DNA from: Bowmanella denitrificans
GTDB taxonomy: Bacteria > Pseudomonadota > Gammaproteobacteria > Enterobacterales > Alteromonadaceae
Direction of reading: 5' to 3'
Length of the DNA stretch: 64,000 nucleotides
NCBI RefSeq assembly: GCF_002887595.1
Contig: NZ_PEBU01000013.1
Span: 1-64,000, forward strand
The position numbers and the translations under genes were made by a program. Positions 34,446 to 43,287 of this stretch are shown piece after piece (the stretch's first letter is position 1; each line of letters starts with the position of its first letter). The notes below the pieces were generated by a model. It was not told the origin of the DNA. It saw only the letters and a program-made list of their open reading frames with translations, and searched no databases.

Positions 34446-34478
34446 CAGCCCCTGCTTGTTTGAGCTGGGGCTGTTTTT
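34446..34478 (+). terminator. Rho-independent terminator
   Basis: CAGCCCC (34446-34452) pairs with GGGGCTG (34467-34473), followed by TTTTT. It stands between the receptor and the metallophosphoesterase, so the latter may be expressed at a lower level by read-through or from its own promoter. Confidence 0.8.
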
Positions 34479-34505
34479 GTTTGCCCTGCCCATACAGGAT
34501 TTAAA

Positions 34506-36347
34506 ATGACACCCATCCACTCCCGCTGGCTACTGAGTCTGGTCAGCCTTATTTGCTTGAGCTGGCTGACCGCCTGCCAGTCCGGTTTAACCAGCAGCAA
34601 AAAAGCCGAAGTCGCGGCCAATAGCCAATCCTTCACCCTGGCGGTGATCCCGGATACCCAGAAATACAGCCGCTATTCACCCGAGCGATTCCGCGCCCAG
34701 ACAAGCTGGATTGCGCAGAATTATGCCAGGCAGAATATTCGTTTCACCATGCATCTGGGCGATGTGGTTGATTTGCCCCATCACGACAGTGAATGGCTGG
34801 CAGCCCGCCAGGCCCTGGCGATTCTGGAGCAAAATCCCGACACGCCCTATTCGGTGCTGGCTGGTAATCATGATGTGCTGGCTTATGTGCAGGGCGGTAT
34901 AAATGACAATCAGGATGTGCAGCGTAATCCTGGCCAGGAACCCTTTATTCAGTATTTTTCTCCCCAGCGTCTGGCGACAACTGATGCAACCTTAGCCGGT
35001 TATGACAGCTCCGGTTTTAACCGCTACCACCTGTTTGAAGCCAACCACCAGCGTTTTATGGTGTTGGCCCTGGACTGGCGGGTGTCCGAGCTGACACTGC
35101 GCTGGGCTCAGCAGGTGTTGGATGAGCACCCGGATGTACCGGTGATCCTGACCACGCACCAGTTACTGAATGTGGATGCCGACGGCGAGGCCTTTTTTAC
35201 TGAGCATGGGGCCTATCTGTGGGACAAACTGATTAACAACAACGATCAGATTTTTATGACCTTTAACGGCCATCATCATGGTGAAGCGGTCAAGCGCAGC
35301 AAAAATGCCTATGGCCGCGATGTGATTATGCTGCTGGTGGATTACCAGTCCCATTTCTGGGGAGGCAACGGCATGCTGCAACTGGTGCAGTTTGACTTTG
35401 CCAATCAGGCGCTGAATTTCCGCTCTTTCTCGCCCTGGGTAGAAAGTATCACTGTTGCCGAGCGGCAGGAACATGACGAACTAAGCCGCTGGGAATTCAG
35501 CATTGCCATGGATCTGGATGCGCGCCTGCATGACTTTAACCTGTCCAGCCTTGGCCGTTTTCCGGGCAATATCGACGCTACATTGGGCTATTGGATCTTT
35601 GACGAGGAGCATCAGCTAACCGCTGCAAACGGCGATATGCTGTTTGCTGATTTGTCCGGCCGTGGTCAGCATATGGCGCTGGCGCGGTTAAATACCGCTA
35701 AATCAGAGCAGGCTGACTGGATTGAGCAAAGCGCCGAAAAGCCGCCTTTTGGCCATGCTGGTGGGGCACTGCGCTTTAAAGGGGATGGGGCGCAAAGGCA
35801 GGACAAAGGCGTGTTTTTACAGGCTAGATCTGCACTGAATGGTTTGTCTGGCAACATCGCAGAATTTACGCTGGAAGCCATCGTGCGTTTCCCGCAGGAT
35901 TGGCACGCCGATAAACACAGCTGGTCGGCGATTTTTGCCCAGCAAGCCAGTCACAGTCAGGTTTGTACCTTTCACCAACTGGACTGTCAGGGAAGCGATC
36001 CACCTATGCTACTGGCAGTATCCAGCCTGATGGAACTGCAGTGGCTGTCGTTATCGGCTAATCAGGCATCGCGCTCAAACTGGTCCTGGTCACTGAACAA
36101 ACAGCACTGGTATCACGTGGCAGTGGTGAACGACGGCAAATACAACACCCTGTATGTGAATGGTGCCAGAGTGATGCGTACCGCCGAGATTGAACAGCCC
36201 GGCGCTTTGTTGATGCCTGGCGGGCAGTGGTTGATCGGCGCAAGCAGCAGCGACGGCGACTACGCCAATCCATTTTTTGGTGATATTGCCGAGATTCGTC
36301 TGACCGGCCGAGCACTTCAGCCGGCACAGTGGTTAACCGCAAAATAG
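34506..36347 (+). CDS. lipoprotein metallophosphoesterase with C-terminal LamG-like domain
   Basis: A 613-residue protein with lipobox LTAC (Cys24). Residues ~43-330 are a calcineurin-like phosphoesterase: IPDTQKY, LGDVVD, AGNHDV, TTHQLLN and FNGHHHGE give the full dinuclear-metal set. Residues ~360-610 form a concanavalin/LamG jelly-roll (TLEAIVRFPQ; WYHVAVVNDGKYNTLYVNG; IAEIRLTGRAL), a ligand- or glycan-binding module. AGGAT precedes the ATG. It could be displayed on the surface or face the periplasm. With GlpQ next to it, an initial attack on a surface-bound phosphodiester polymer or glycan is plausible, but the substrate is inference. Confidence 0.85.
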   Translation: MTPIHSRWLLSLVSLICLSWLTACQSGLTSSKKAEVAANSQSFTLAVIPDTQKYSRYSPERFRAQTSWIAQNYARQNIRFTMHLGDVVDLPHHDSEWLAARQALAILEQNPDTPYSVLAGNHDVLAYVQGGINDNQDVQRNPGQEPFIQYFSPQRLATTDATLAGYDSSGFNRYHLFEANHQRFMVLALDWRVSELTLRWAQQVLDEHPDVPVILTTHQLLNVDADGEAFFTEHGAYLWDKLINNNDQIFMTFNGHHHGEAVKRSKNAYGRDVIMLLVDYQSHFWGGNGMLQLVQFDFANQALNFRSFSPWVESITVAERQEHDELSRWEFSIAMDLDARLHDFNLSSLGRFPGNIDATLGYWIFDEEHQLTAANGDMLFADLSGRGQHMALARLNTAKSEQADWIEQSAEKPPFGHAGGALRFKGDGAQRQDKGVFLQARSALNGLSGNIAEFTLEAIVRFPQDWHADKHSWSAIFAQQASHSQVCTFHQLDCQGSDPPMLLAVSSLMELQWLSLSANQASRSNWSWSLNKQHWYHVAVVNDGKYNTLYVNGARVMRTAEIEQPGALLMPGGQWLIGASSSDGDYANPFFGDIAEIRLTGRALQPAQWLTAK

Positions 36348-36356
36348 ATGGATAGG

Positions 36357-36384
36357 GCGGGCCAGGATTTTTATACAGGCCCGC
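36357..36384. terminator. hairpin between convergent genes
   Basis: GCGGGCC (36357-36363) pairs with GGCCCGC (36378-36384) across a 14-base AT-rich loop, between the convergent metallophosphoesterase and M20 peptidase genes. No clear T-run follows. Confidence 0.5.
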
Positions 36385-36396
36385 TTCATAGCCCCG

Positions 36397-37692
36397 CTAC
36401 TGATATTTTAAACGGTACATCAGCAGGGCGGCGCGTTTGGCTTGTTTGGGCAGTGAATCCAGCCGGCCCGTTTCTTCCACGGTGTGACCGGCCGTGCCGC
36501 TCATACCCAGCCCGTCGATGGCCATATCCACAAAGGCGGCAGTAAAAGACACATCGGCTGCGCCAGCATTCAAAGGGTTTACCGCCTCTACCATGCCTAG
36601 CCCCAGATCGACACTAACCTGACTGTAAAGGCTGAGCAGTTTACGATTGCCATCACTTGGCCCCATGGGCGGGTAACCTTCGCCGAACACGATATCTCCA
36701 CTGGTCTGGGGCAGGCTGCGGGCGACTATTGCCCGCATTTTTTCCTGCACCCGCTGTAGCTGCTCCAATGACACAGCCCGAATATCCCCTGTGACAATGG
36801 TATGTTCTGCGACGACGTTGTTCTTACCAAAAGTGCTGCCGCTGTTGCTGAGTGGGTCATGATTGACTGTGGTACCACCCATGATTCTGCCAGGGTTAAA
36901 GGTCAGCAAGGGTTCACTACGCAGCTCTTCATAAAAACTGTTAAGGATACGTGCGGTTTCATAAATAGCACCTGCGCCGATGCGATCCTGAAAAATCTGC
37001 GAAGAGTGAGAGGGGATGCCTTTTACGGTCAGTTGCCAGTCCACCGAGCCACGACGCGAGATGTTGGCGGTTTTAGGGTTGCCATCACCATTTTCAAACC
37101 CAAGCGCAATATCTGCCCATTGGGCACCATCCACCAGTGCTTGCTTTGACAGGGCAAGTGGTCTGCCACTCAGTTCCTCATCGCCAGTCATGACCACCAG
37201 AATGTTCATATTGGCCAGCTCGCCAGCGGCTTTAAGTGCCTTGAGCGCTTGCAGAATAATAATATTGCCACCTTTCATATCGGCAATGCCCGGTCCTCTG
37301 GCGCGATTGTCATCGAGTTTTTCAAAGCGTTGAAAGGGACTGTCGGGTTCGAATACCGTATCCAGATGGCCAATCAGCAGCATTTTTGGACCGTTACCAC
37401 CGTGCAGCTCGGCAATCAGATGACCGGCCCGGTTAAAGCTGGCACCGTCTTCAAAACGCGCCTGCATGCCGAGCTTTTCAAATTCTGGAATAAGCACATG
37501 TGCTACTTGTTTAACCCCGGCAAAGTTCATGGTGCCGCTGTTAATGTTGACCACCTGTTCCAGCAGTCCCAGCGCCTGTTGATTGGTTTGGTCTATATGG
37601 GCAACTAGTTTGGCTTCGGTTGCGTTTAAGCCGGCAGCTGCCGGGTGGCTTAGCATGGCGGCTAACGTCAGGGCCAGCGCTTTTCTTAACAT
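36397..37692 (-). CDS. secreted M20 carboxypeptidase (glutamate carboxypeptidase CPG2-like)
   Basis: A 431-residue exported metallopeptidase (signal peptide ending HPAAA). The dizinc site is visible in GHLDTVF, GIADMKGG and GDEELSG, and a dimerisation-domain segment HSSQIF follows. C-terminal GTAGHTVEE supplies the last ligand. These follow the M20A CPG2 type, which removes C-terminal glutamate from peptides or folates, though related members cleave other amides. It is convergent with the phosphodiester locus and has no obvious link to it. Confidence 0.85.
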   Translation of the reverse strand: MLRKALALTLAAMLSHPAAAGLNATEAKLVAHIDQTNQQALGLLEQVVNINSGTMNFAGVKQVAHVLIPEFEKLGMQARFEDGASFNRAGHLIAELHGGNGPKMLLIGHLDTVFEPDSPFQRFEKLDDNRARGPGIADMKGGNIIILQALKALKAAGELANMNILVVMTGDEELSGRPLALSKQALVDGAQWADIALGFENGDGNPKTANISRRGSVDWQLTVKGIPSHSSQIFQDRIGAGAIYETARILNSFYEELRSEPLLTFNPGRIMGGTTVNHDPLSNSGSTFGKNNVVAEHTIVTGDIRAVSLEQLQRVQEKMRAIVARSLPQTSGDIVFGEGYPPMGPSDGNRKLLSLYSQVSVDLGLGMVEAVNPLNAGAADVSFTAAFVDMAIDGLGMSGTAGHTVEETGRLDSLPKQAKRAALLMYRLKYQ

Positions 37693-37862
37693 AATGTCAG
37701 GCTCTTTGAATACCAGGTGCCGCTACTATGGCAAATTCTGCTGCGCTGAGCGACCCCCAGTCACAGGCTTAAGGGTATTCCATTTATTGGTAAAGATATA
37801 AACAGGCGTTGCATACCGGTATTAGGCTATAATCGCGCTTTTGCCGAATTCGGGAGTGAAGC

Positions 37863-38288
37863 ATGAGAGTTTGTGGCGTAGAGCTGAAAAGTAATGAAGC
37901 CAATATCAGTCTGTTGTCGTTAAAAAGTGGTTTGTTTCAGATCCCGGATTGCCGTGCACGTAAATTGGCGTTGAGTGACAACAGTGCCGAGGGGCTGCGC
38001 CAGTTTCAGGCAACTTTTGCCAAACTGCTGCAGGATTATAAGGTGGAGAAAGTGATTATTCGCCAGCGCCCACTGAAGGGCAAGTTTGCCGGTGGGGCTA
38101 TTGGATTTAAGCTGGAAGCGGCCATTGAGTTGATTGATGGTGTGGATGTGGTGGTATTCAGCAGTACCGACATGAAAGAATCACTGAAGCATAATCCTGT
38201 GTCGGTGGACTTTGCCGAAACCGGTCTGAAGCAATTCCAGGAAGCTGCCTTTACCACTGCCTATGCCTGGCTGATGCGCCACGGCTGA
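37863..38288 (+). CDS. DUF3010-family protein
   Basis: A 141-residue soluble protein starting MRVCGVELKSNEA with the DUF3010 features KVEKVIIRQRPLKGKFAGG and VVVFSSTDMKESLKHNP. The fold resembles the RNase H-like nucleases of the Holliday-resolvase type, but no catalytic set is certain. Family function is unknown. It is widespread in marine gammaproteobacteria, which supports the taxonomic reading of the window. Confidence 0.8.
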   Translation: MRVCGVELKSNEANISLLSLKSGLFQIPDCRARKLALSDNSAEGLRQFQATFAKLLQDYKVEKVIIRQRPLKGKFAGGAIGFKLEAAIELIDGVDVVVFSSTDMKESLKHNPVSVDFAETGLKQFQEAAFTTAYAWLMRHG

Positions 38289-38327
38289 TAGCTTCTTACT
38301 CGGTCTTGACTTTGAGAGATATTAATC

Positions 38328-38443
38328 AACCACAGAGACACAGAGAACACAGAGGTTATAACTGCAGCTTAGCATTTGAGGATTGAGGAATTCCTATCAG
38401 TTGATATTTTTAAATCGTCCATGTTCTCTGTGCCTCTGTGGTT
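38328..38443. repeat. CACAGAG-type inverted repeat element
   Basis: AACCACAGAGACACAGAG (38328 onward) is mirrored by CTCTGTGCCTCTGTGGTT (ending 38443), leaving an AT-rich centre of about 65 bases. Similar ACCACAGAGGCACAGAGAA elements are scattered between genes in many unrelated bacteria. It encodes nothing. It lies between DUF3010 and the terminator of the S46 gene. Confidence 0.7.
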
Positions 38444-38456
38444 ACATATTCAGCAA

Positions 38457-38478
38457 AAGGGGAGCTTGAGCTCCCCTT
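38457..38478 (-). terminator. terminator of the S46 peptidase gene
   Basis: AAGGGGAGC (38457-38465) pairs with GCTCCCCTT (38470-38478) with a TTGA loop; on the minus strand the hairpin is followed by TTTTGC. It lies five bases after the peptidase stop. Confidence 0.8.
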
Positions 38479-38482
38479 GTTG

Positions 38483-40636
38483 TTATTTAACGCCCATTTC
38501 TTTTAGCAGGTTGTCGGCACCGTCCAGTTCCATTTGCCACAGCATAAAGCGGTGATCGACCTGGATGGAGCGGGTGTTGGCCGGATTGAAATCCCAGTCA
38601 GAGATAATGGAATCCAAAGTGCCGTCAAAGGCCAGACCAACCAGCTCGGCTTTACTGTTCAGTACCGCAGAGCCAGAGTTACCACCAGTGATATCCAAAG
38701 TGGCCAGGTAATTAACCGGCACAGAATTCAGACTATCCACCTTATACGCACCGTATTGCTTGGCATTGATGGCATCCAACTGCTTCTGTGGTGCATTAAA
38801 TTCGCCTTCGCCGGTGGCTTTTTGCGTGATACCGCGCAAAGTGGTGAAAGGCGCCCAGGCGTTACCATCTTCGGTACCATGTGCACGACCTTTGACGTTA
38901 CCGAAGGTAACACGCAGGGTACTGTTGGCATCAGGGTAGACGGCTTTGCCCTGGCTGTGCATAAAGGCAATTTTGGCGCGCATATAGCTGGCATAGGCCT
39001 GCTGAATCTTACCTGCCAGTTCTTCTTCATCGGCTTCACGTTTGCGGTCCTGTTTGTACAGGGCCACCGCGGCTTTAACAAACACATCATCAGACTGGGC
39101 GAATTGCTCAGGTGTGGCAGTTAGCAGGGCCTCGCGGCTTTCCAGACTGGTCAGGCTGGTGTTGGCGTACCAGCTATCAATCAGCGCCTGAAGCTGTGCT
39201 TCGCTCATGTTATCCTTAACGCCCAGCGCTTTGTCGAAATGGCTGTCGCGCAGTTTTTTCGGCTGGGCGGCATACTTTTTCAGATCATGCAGATCCAGCG
39301 CTTTTTCCACGCTCACGTCAAAGTTACGTTCCATCGCGGCCACATAAGATTTGAACTTAGGCAGATCGCGTTCCTGGAAACCGGCTTTACGCTCGTTGTC
39401 GGGTTTAGTGTTTTCCTGAGCCAGACGATACAAGGCACGGGCAGTACCCAACAAACGTGGCGCGGCGGCATCCAGCAGATGTTCCTTTCTGTCATTACTG
39501 TGGCGCTCGGCCAGCAGCTTTTCAATCGCTGCCAGGTCTTTGGCATAGGCTTTCTTATTGTCGCGGCTGCTGTTTACCCAGGCGGTTAGTTCGGCATGCT
39601 CTGCCTGCTTGCGAGCCAGCAGGTCACTGTCGGCGAAACTGTCCAACATGCCCTGGCGGTTTTTCATATAGTTATTCAAACCGGCGACACGGCTGGCATA
39701 TTTCAGCTCGGCATCTTTGTTGTCTGCGGTTTCACGGGCGATGATATCCAGCGCATCACGGTAATCCTGCACGACAGTGGGGTAGCTCCATTCGAAGGTT
39801 TCAGCCACTTCGCTGGGTAAACGATGGCGGTTGGTTCGACCGGGGTAACCCAGAGCCATAACAAAATCACCTTCCTTAACGCCTTGTTTGGCAATGGTCA
39901 GGTGAAAATCTGGCTGATAAGGCACATTGTCCTGACTGAAATCGGCCGACTTACCTTCGGGGCTGACATAGGCACGGTAGAAGCTGTAGTCACCGGTATG
40001 ACGGGGCCACATCCAGTTGTCGGTGTCGCCACCGAATTTGCCCACCCCGGAAGGTGGCGCATGCACCAGACGCACGTCCTTGATTTCAAGCTGCTTGATC
40101 ATGTAGTACTCAAGGCTGCCGTAGAATGCTGACACCGTGCAGCGGTGCCCTTCGTCTTTCTCACATTCTGCCACCAGGGCTTTCTGGTTGGCTTCAATGG
40201 CATCCACACGCTTTTTACCGCTCAGTTTGGCGGTGCTGGCATCGATAACTTTGTCGGTAACTTCTTGCACGGCTTTGGTCACAAAAATGCGGCTGCCGGG
40301 GCGAGCCTGCAATTCTTCATCCATGCTCCTGGCTAAAAAGCCATTGGTGAGGATGTCGTTTTCTGCGGTGGCATTGTGGGCGATGCTGCCATAAGCACAG
40401 TGGTGATTAGTGGCAACCAGCCCCTGCGGGGACACAAATGACGCAGAACAGCCGCCCAGACTGACCACCGCGGCCATGGGGAATTCGGTTAGTTTAGTCA
40501 GGCTAGCCGGGTCCAGTTCCAGACCGGCCGCTTTCAGTTGCGGGGCGATTTCTGGCAACTGCTTGGGCATCCACATGCCTTCATTAGCGAACACGGCGCT
40601 ACTGGCCAGAGCCAGGGCCAAAAGGGACTTTTTCAT
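38483..40636 (-). CDS. S46 dipeptidyl peptidase, DPP7-like
   Basis: A 717-residue periplasmic serine peptidase, signal peptide MKKSLLALALASSAVFA. The chymotrypsin-like halves are split by a helical insert (about 270-550), typical of S46. Catalytic His79 is in TNHHCAYG, Asp in GGDTDNWMWPRHTGDYSF, and Ser in GGNSGSAVLN. The residue that sets P1 preference lies in the later LAFDGTLDS: Gly here, as in DPP7, not the Arg of the Asp/Glu-specific DPP11. So it should release dipeptides with hydrophobic P1. It likely serves peptide nutrition. Confidence 0.9.
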   Translation of the reverse strand: MKKSLLALALASSAVFANEGMWMPKQLPEIAPQLKAAGLELDPASLTKLTEFPMAAVVSLGGCSASFVSPQGLVATNHHCAYGSIAHNATAENDILTNGFLARSMDEELQARPGSRIFVTKAVQEVTDKVIDASTAKLSGKKRVDAIEANQKALVAECEKDEGHRCTVSAFYGSLEYYMIKQLEIKDVRLVHAPPSGVGKFGGDTDNWMWPRHTGDYSFYRAYVSPEGKSADFSQDNVPYQPDFHLTIAKQGVKEGDFVMALGYPGRTNRHRLPSEVAETFEWSYPTVVQDYRDALDIIARETADNKDAELKYASRVAGLNNYMKNRQGMLDSFADSDLLARKQAEHAELTAWVNSSRDNKKAYAKDLAAIEKLLAERHSNDRKEHLLDAAAPRLLGTARALYRLAQENTKPDNERKAGFQERDLPKFKSYVAAMERNFDVSVEKALDLHDLKKYAAQPKKLRDSHFDKALGVKDNMSEAQLQALIDSWYANTSLTSLESREALLTATPEQFAQSDDVFVKAAVALYKQDRKREADEEELAGKIQQAYASYMRAKIAFMHSQGKAVYPDANSTLRVTFGNVKGRAHGTEDGNAWAPFTTLRGITQKATGEGEFNAPQKQLDAINAKQYGAYKVDSLNSVPVNYLATLDITGGNSGSAVLNSKAELVGLAFDGTLDSIISDWDFNPANTRSIQVDHRFMLWQMELDGADNLLKEMGVK

Positions 40637-40873
40637 TGTGATTATTCTCGTTATGGGACTTGATACAAAGTAACGGATAGTCTTCGTCGGCGCCTGCTAT
40701 GTCAAGAGCACAGGCGCGCAACTGCCGGGGATTTGCGCCAGTCAGGTGGAAAGCTTGAGTGACAGCACATAGTTCTGTTGAACATCGCTGTTGGGCTCAT
40801 CAGTTGTTGGCCATCGTTATATGCAAACCTGCAGAAATAGACGTCAGTTGGCTATCCTTTTACACTTGGCAGT

Positions 40874-41470
40874 ATGAATTACCTAGCGCATTTATTTCTG
40901 GCCCAACCGACCGCCGATTCACAGATGGGCAATCTGCTCGGGGATTTTTGCCGGGGTGTGGATACCTCACAGTTTTCGCCGCCTGTATTGGCGGGGCTGG
41001 CTAATCACCGAAAGGTGGACCGATTTACTGATAGCCATTCCGAAGTCAGAGCCTGTAAAGCCCTGTTCAGTGCCAGACGCAGGCGTTTTGCTGGCATCGC
41101 CCTGGATGTGCTGTTTGATCATTTTCTGATTCGGCATTGGTCGCATTATTCCAACCAGCCATTCGAGGTATTTTGTCAGGCCAGTTACCAGCGCCTGGCA
41201 GAGCGTTTAGAGCATATGCCGCTGCGTATGCAGCGGGTGGTGGGTAGCATGATTGAACAACACTGGCTTGCCCATTATACCAGCCTGGCAGGCGTGGGGC
41301 TGGCGCTGGACCGAATTGCCGGACGTATCCGTTTCGCCAATGAATTTTTTGGCAGTGTGGAAGAGATTGAGCGTTATTACCCGGCGTTTGAAGCCTGTTT
41401 TACGGCTTTTTTTCCAGAATTGCTCAGGCATACTACACAATCGCCATTAGAAATCAGACAACCACAGTAA
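40874..41470 (+). CDS. acpH: acyl carrier protein phosphodiesterase, AcpH
   Basis: A 198-residue protein with AcpH features: MNYLAHLFLAQ at the start, GNLLGDFCRG, HRKVDRFTDSH with conserved His and Asp, and DVLFDHFLIRHW. AcpH removes the 4'-phosphopantetheine group from holo-ACP in the cytoplasm, an HD-like metal-dependent reaction. Length matches the family (about 190-200). It lies 16 bases before the LysE/RhtB gene and may be co-transcribed with it. Confidence 0.9.
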   Translation: MNYLAHLFLAQPTADSQMGNLLGDFCRGVDTSQFSPPVLAGLANHRKVDRFTDSHSEVRACKALFSARRRRFAGIALDVLFDHFLIRHWSHYSNQPFEVFCQASYQRLAERLEHMPLRMQRVVGSMIEQHWLAHYTSLAGVGLALDRIAGRIRFANEFFGSVEEIERYYPAFEACFTAFFPELLRHTTQSPLEIRQPQ

Positions 41471-41486
41471 TAAGGAATATTCGGTC

Positions 41487-42107
41487 GTGACCTATATGAC
41501 CCTGCTGCTATTTTTACCCGCGTGCTTTGCACTGAATATGGCCCCCGGCCCAAATAACCTGCTTTCCATGGCCAATGCCAAGCAATATGGCATCAGGGTT
41601 GCTTGTTATGCGGGAGTGGGGCGTCTTGTGGCGTTTATGGGGATGATTGCACTGGCCGCCAGTGGTCTTGCTACCGTGCTGTACGCTTCTGAAACCTTGT
41701 TTTTTTTCATAAAAATACTCGGTGGACTTTACCTGATATGGATGGCGTTTCAGCTGTGGCGAGCTGAGCCAGTCAATTCTGATCAGACCATGGTGCAAGG
41801 CAAAAGTCTGATGCAACTGGCCAGGCAGGAGTTTTTGCTGGCTGCCGGCAATCCTAAGGCGATATTGATTTTCACCGCCTTTCTTCCCCAGTTTATTGAT
41901 TCGGGCAGGGCGGTTGAAAGTCAGTTTCTGGTTCTGGGGGCGTTGTTTCTGGTTTTGGAGTGGGTCGCGATAGCCATTTATGCGTTTTTTGGCCAATCCC
42001 TGCGTCACTGGTTTTCCCGCCCCAGTATGAGGCGTTTGTTTAACCGGCTATGCGCCAGCCTGCTGGGGTCCGCTGGTATTGGCCTTTTGCTTGCACCGCG
42101 TCAATAA
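41487..42107 (+). CDS. LysE/RhtB-family amino-acid exporter
   Basis: A 206-residue inner-membrane protein with six predicted helices. The RhtB family signature is clear: NMAPGPNNLLSMANA near the start and AAGNPKAILIFTAFLPQF mid-sequence. GTG 41487 is taken as start with GGA upstream; ATG 41496 (MTLLLFLP) is possible. Members export amino acids or homoserine lactone-like compounds. Substrate not readable. It follows acpH closely. Confidence 0.85.
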   Translation: MTYMTLLLFLPACFALNMAPGPNNLLSMANAKQYGIRVACYAGVGRLVAFMGMIALAASGLATVLYASETLFFFIKILGGLYLIWMAFQLWRAEPVNSDQTMVQGKSLMQLARQEFLLAAGNPKAILIFTAFLPQFIDSGRAVESQFLVLGALFLVLEWVAIAIYAFFGQSLRHWFSRPSMRRLFNRLCASLLGSAGIGLLLAPRQ

Positions 42108-42191
42108 TCCGAAGCCTGGACTTTTGCTCAGTCGGTGAGTCAGGCAATATTGTTGAAGTTTTATTCATGGCCAAAATATAAGAAGCAGGTA

Positions 42192-42677
42192 ATGATCAAA
42201 CCAATCACCAAAGCAGAGTTTGGAGTTTTCTGGCCGACCTTTGCCGATATTATTCAGGCCCGTGAAACCTATGCTTTTGACCCTGATATGACCCAGGAGC
42301 AGGCTTATCAGCTTTGGTGCTTGTCACCACAAAGGGCCTACGCCTATGTGGATGAGGGTGAGGTATTGGGCACATACTACCTGAGGCCAAATGCTATGGG
42401 GCCCAGTCGTCATATCAGTAACTGTGGTTATATGGTCGCGCCCGAGGCCAGGGGCAAGGGCGTGGCCCGTAAGATGTGCGAACATTCACAGCAAATCGCG
42501 CTTGAGCTTGGTTATAAAGCCATGCAGTTTAATAGTGTGGTTTCCACTAACAAGGTCGCTATTAATCTTTGGCAGACGTTAGGCTTTGAGATTATTGGCA
42601 TTATCCCCAGGGCTTATGAGCATGGCCAGCTTGGTTATGTGGACAGCTATATTATGTACAAATGGCTGTTATCCTGA
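42192..42677 (+). CDS. GNAT-family N-acetyltransferase
   Basis: From ATG 42192 the protein has 161 residues. The acetyl-CoA binding motif is YMVAPEARGKGVARKM (Q/RxxGxG/A as ARGKGVA), preceded by the beta strand GEVLGTYYLRPN and followed by GYKAMQFNSVVSTNKVAINLWQTLGFEI. An upstream ATG at 42135 would add 19 residues outside the domain and is less likely. The acceptor could be an amine, peptide or antibiotic; nothing decides. Confidence 0.85.
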   Translation: MIKPITKAEFGVFWPTFADIIQARETYAFDPDMTQEQAYQLWCLSPQRAYAYVDEGEVLGTYYLRPNAMGPSRHISNCGYMVAPEARGKGVARKMCEHSQQIALELGYKAMQFNSVVSTNKVAINLWQTLGFEIIGIIPRAYEHGQLGYVDSYIMYKWLLS

Positions 42678-42782
42678 TGTTCGCATGCCCCTGGAAATAA
42701 ACGTCCAACAGTCAGCAAGTTATTCAGTTTTGGGTCATTCAGGGTAAAATCAGTTGCTACCCGACAGCAGTGAGCCCAGCCA

Positions 42783-43136
42783 ATGAACAAAACCACCACC
42801 AAACTGGAAAATAATCTGATTAAGGCCCTGACTATGGCGTGCGAGGAATTCAAACGCTGGGATATGGGCTTTGACTGGCTGACCCATACGGTCAGTCATA
42901 ATCGCTTTCCCGACAGCCTGGTGGTCACCTGCGTATTTTTGAGCAAAGCGCAGATGCAGCAAGTGCTAAGCGATAGCCTGGATGCCAGAATGCGTAAGGA
43001 AATTCAGACCCGTTTGCTGAAAGCCGGTATTCGCCCCAAAGGTATTCGCCGCAATGTGCGCATGGACAACGAAGAGGATTGCGCCGCGCAGGACAGTGGC
43101 AATTGGGCCGCACGACTGGAACGTTTTCGTGGTTGA
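42783..43136 (+). CDS. conserved small protein, unknown
   Basis: A 117-residue basic, cytoplasmic protein. The N-terminal part (NNLIKALTMACEEFKRWDMGFDWLTHTV) resembles small marine gammaproteobacterial proteins sometimes labelled Fis-family regulators, but I see no helix-turn-helix. The middle has a strand SLVVTCVF, and the tail is highly charged. Function unknown. Confidence 0.65.
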   Translation: MNKTTTKLENNLIKALTMACEEFKRWDMGFDWLTHTVSHNRFPDSLVVTCVFLSKAQMQQVLSDSLDARMRKEIQTRLLKAGIRPKGIRRNVRMDNEEDCAAQDSGNWAARLERFRG

Positions 43137-43227
43137 CAACAGGATTCTGGGGCCTATTATATGCGCCTCAGGTGGCAGAGACGCCTGTCCGCAGAAGATG
43201 AAATCACTCTGAGCAATTATTAGTAAC

Positions 43228-43242
43228 AGTTCAATTTGAACT
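43228..43242. promoter_or_regulatory. palindrome AGTTCAATTTGAACT before the MATE gene
   Basis: A perfect 7-bp dyad (AGTTCAA-T-TTGAACT) 45 bases before the MATE start codon. Its size and place suit a dimeric repressor such as those controlling efflux pumps. No regulator gene is adjacent. Confidence 0.4.
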
Positions 43243-43287
43243 AAGTTGGCTTTGCGGAGCGCCATAAAAACTTAGGAGAATTGAATT

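Noticed and set aside
38534-39124. Plus-strand frame opposite the S46 peptidase
   Set aside because: Overlaps a well-supported gene; no homology signals.
40759-41004. Frame upstream of acpH
   Set aside because: Overlaps the start of acpH in another frame and has no ribosome binding site or motif.
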